6,583 nucleotides of DNA from Chloroflexota bacterium (GTDB taxonomy: Bacteria > Chloroflexota > Dehalococcoidia > Dehalococcoidales > RBG-16-60-22), in contig VGOH01000068.1 in the NCBI GenBank assembly GCA_016875955.1, positions 1 through 6,583 on the forward strand, given 5' to 3'. The notes beneath the pieces were generated by a model, which saw nothing but the letters and a program-made list of their open reading frames with translations, was not told where the DNA came from and did no database searches. How positions within the stretch are numbered: the first letter of the stretch is position 1; each line of letters begins with the position of its first letter. Below, in pieces: positions 5,200 to 6,583 of the stretch. A program made the position numbers and the translations under genes.

Positions 5200-6583
5200 T
5201 TATAATGATGCGACGTGGAACTCCAGTGTCTGGAGCGTATCCGGCTCCACCACGTCCCAGCAGACCAGCCGGGCCTTGCCCTGCACTTCCTCTGCAATAT
5301 CTGCATATGTCCGATAACGTCCGCGCCGCAGCGTATAGTTGTCAAAGAACCACAGGCCGGCGCCGGGCACGTTGAAAGCGCACACCGTGTGGCTCTTACG
5401 CATCGGCCTGAGCATGGCGGTAATCAACACCGGCTTAGACTCCGGCTGCCATTGCTTGAGCAATGCCGCGGCCAGCACGGCGAAGCCATCGCAATCATCC
5501 TTCTTTTTGGCCCAGACTGTCTGCGGATAGCTGATGGCATCAAAGAGGTGCCAGGGTCCGTCCATCGTCCAGGTCACCTGCTTGAGCAAGGCCTCAACCT
5601 GCTCAAGGGAGTCGGCCACCGGCAGAGGCTGTTTTTCATATTTAGCCTCAAACCGTTGCCGCCGCCACCGGGACCAGCGGTACCTGCCCCGCCGCAGCCA
5701 GTAGACCAGAAAACGGTCCACGAAGCTCATCAATACGTATGCCATGATGATAAGCAGGATAACGACGCCGACAGCAATGACCGCCCAGATATAACCCGGC
5801 ACCACCGGGGCAGGTGTTGCCTGCGGGACGAAGACAACTTCCGGCGGGGCTACGGGTGGGACTTCTATCGGCGGAAACGGAATCTCCACTGAGGGCGACG
5901 TCGGCAAGGTGATAACCGGCGGCGGGGATTGCTTGACGATGACCGGCGGCGTTACCACCAGCGGCGCAACATGAAAGGCCCGGGGCTGTGACGCAATACG
6001 GAAGAGTGGCTGAATGATGCGGACTTTCCAGTAATAGGTCGTATTTGCGGAAAAGCTGACCTGTGCTGCGCCTGTAGCCTGCGGCCCAACAAGCACCGCC
6101 ACTGACGTGCTGTTGCTGCTTACCGTTATACTGGCGACCTTTTCGATAAACTCCTCACCCTGGGCAATGACAAGCTCATATTCCGTAGCATCCAGCGTTC
6201 GTTCCCAGCGAAAAGCTATTTCCTGAGCAATCCCGGACACCGGGTTAACCGGGCTGATATAGTCATTGTCCGGGGCCTGCAGAGCCAGCTTCGTCATAGC
6301 ATCCTCAATAGAGTAAAGCCGGCTGGTGCCACTCGTCTTTATAGCCCATAGCTTGCCGCCCTGGCTCAGTCTCAGTGCCTGAGGCTGGGCATTGAAAGCA
6401 ACCTCAGGGTCGGTAGGGTCTGTTGCCTTATTGGTACTCCTAGAATCCCAGCTCAGCGATGAAAGGGAGGTGCTGGTGGGCAACAGGCAATGCCAAAGTC
6501 GGCTCTGTTTTGCGCTCGGATTGAACTCAAGAGCATATAGCACATTATCTTCCACCGCCAAGCCGTAAATCCCGCCGCTCAGG
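5200..6583 (-). CDS. Membrane protein: propeller/FN3-like exterior, one helix, transglutaminase-like interior (5' partial)
   Basis: 460 residues are visible and the frame is still open at the window edge; a TTG at 6561 is an internal leucine, not the start. Numbering from that TTG, residues 1-90 look like the end of a beta-propeller (DNVLYALEF, GGKLWAI, RLYSIED). Residues ~96-183 look like an FN3-like domain (IAFRWERTLDATEYELVIAQ, TTYYWKVRI), and 200-255 form a Pro/Val-rich stalk. Residues 257-280 are a transmembrane helix, followed by a very basic stretch (RRGRYRWSRWRRQRF), which by the positive-inside rule puts the C-terminus in the cytoplasm. The C-terminal domain (~315-450) is transglutaminase/cysteine-protease-like, with C357 in DDCDGFA, H391 in SHTVCAF and D407 in WFFDNY as a plausible catalytic triad. 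Substrate and role are unknown; regulated proteolysis or cross-linking in response to an external signal is speculation. It converges on the transketolase genes. Confidence 0.88.
   Translation of the reverse strand, partial: LSGGIYGLAVEDNVLYALEFNPSAKQSRLWHCLLPTSTSLSSLSWDSRSTNKATDPTDPEVAFNAQPQALRLSQGGKLWAIKTSGTSRLYSIEDAMTKLALQAPDNDYISPVNPVSGIAQEIAFRWERTLDATEYELVIAQGEEFIEKVASITVSSNSTSVAVLVGPQATGAAQVSFSANTTYYWKVRIIQPLFRIASQPRAFHVAPLVVTPPVIVKQSPPPVITLPTSPSVEIPFPPIEVPPVAPPEVVFVPQATPAPVVPGYIWAVIAVGVVILLIIMAYVLMSFVDRFLVYWLRRGRYRWSRWRRQRFEAKYEKQPLPVADSLEQVEALLKQVTWTMDGPWHLFDAISYPQTVWAKKKDDCDGFAVLAAALLKQWQPESKPVLITAMLRPMRKSHTVCAFNVPGAGLWFFDNYTLRRGRYRTYADIAEEVQGKARLVCWDVVEPDTLQTLEFHVASL

Noticed and set aside
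3933..5345. Long minus-strand frames opposite the transketolase genes (3933-4469, 4195-4833, 4713-5345)
   Set aside because: Both transketolase subunits are certain from motifs; the antisense frames show no recognisable protein features.
5215..5892. 225-residue plus-strand frame opposite the membrane protein
   Set aside because: It mirrors the transglutaminase-like and stalk coding sequence, and its His/Pro-rich wording is typical of an antisense shadow.
6559..6561. TTG as start of the membrane protein
   Set aside because: The frame continues upstream to the window edge with propeller-like residues (LSGGIYGL), so it is internal.

Overview
The window reads as a chromosomal segment of a GC-rich bacterium that uses Shine-Dalgarno initiation. 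The gene styles suggest a Chloroflexota/Dehalococcoidia-like organism: stand-alone small VOC proteins, a split transketolase, a membrane protein with propeller and FN3-like parts, and intergenic CCCCTGACCCCTCTC hairpin elements. This taxonomic call is inference from style and composition; there is no marker gene. The first ~600 bases are visibly more AT-rich and look like accessory DNA beside the GC-rich remainder.

Layout. 1-140 holds the possible C-terminal tail of a Lys/Pro-rich protein cut by the window edge. 286-597 (or 229-597) is a small cysteine-rich zinc-ribbon protein of unknown function. 598-733 is a junction zone with a short gene-like remnant. 714-1160 (minus) is a glyoxalase/VOC-fold protein with an intact four-ligand metal set. 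It is divergent from a plus-strand metabolic group: an MBL-fold hydrolase of the AHL-lactonase type (1412-2146) and, 21 nt later, an acetamidase/formamidase-family amidohydrolase (2168-3139). After a 262-nt gap come the two halves of a split transketolase (3402-4247 and 4240-5178, overlapping by 8 nt). Convergent to these, with only 21 nt between, is the C-terminal 460 residues of a membrane protein (5200-6583, minus, open at the window edge). It has a propeller-like and FN3-like outer part, a Pro-rich stalk, one transmembrane helix, and a predicted cytoplasmic transglutaminase-like Cys-His-Asp domain.

The two larger intergenic regions each contain one copy of the same ~140-bp element (1197-1334 and 3171-3311), in the same orientation. 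Each copy folds into a long hairpin with a 13-bp perfect central stem. Part of the stem differs between the copies but remains complementary within each. In both places a candidate plus-strand promoter lies just downstream, so the element sits upstream of the hydrolase/amidase pair and again upstream of the transketolase pair.

The hydrolase and amidase probably act together on a small amide, ester or lactone substrate, and the transketolase halves form one enzyme moving two-carbon units between sugar phosphates. Whether the four genes serve one pathway is inference. The most notable protein observations are the loss in the MBL protein of two active-site residues known from AiiA lactonase, and the predicted cytoplasmic placement of the transglutaminase-like domain behind an external sensor-like region.
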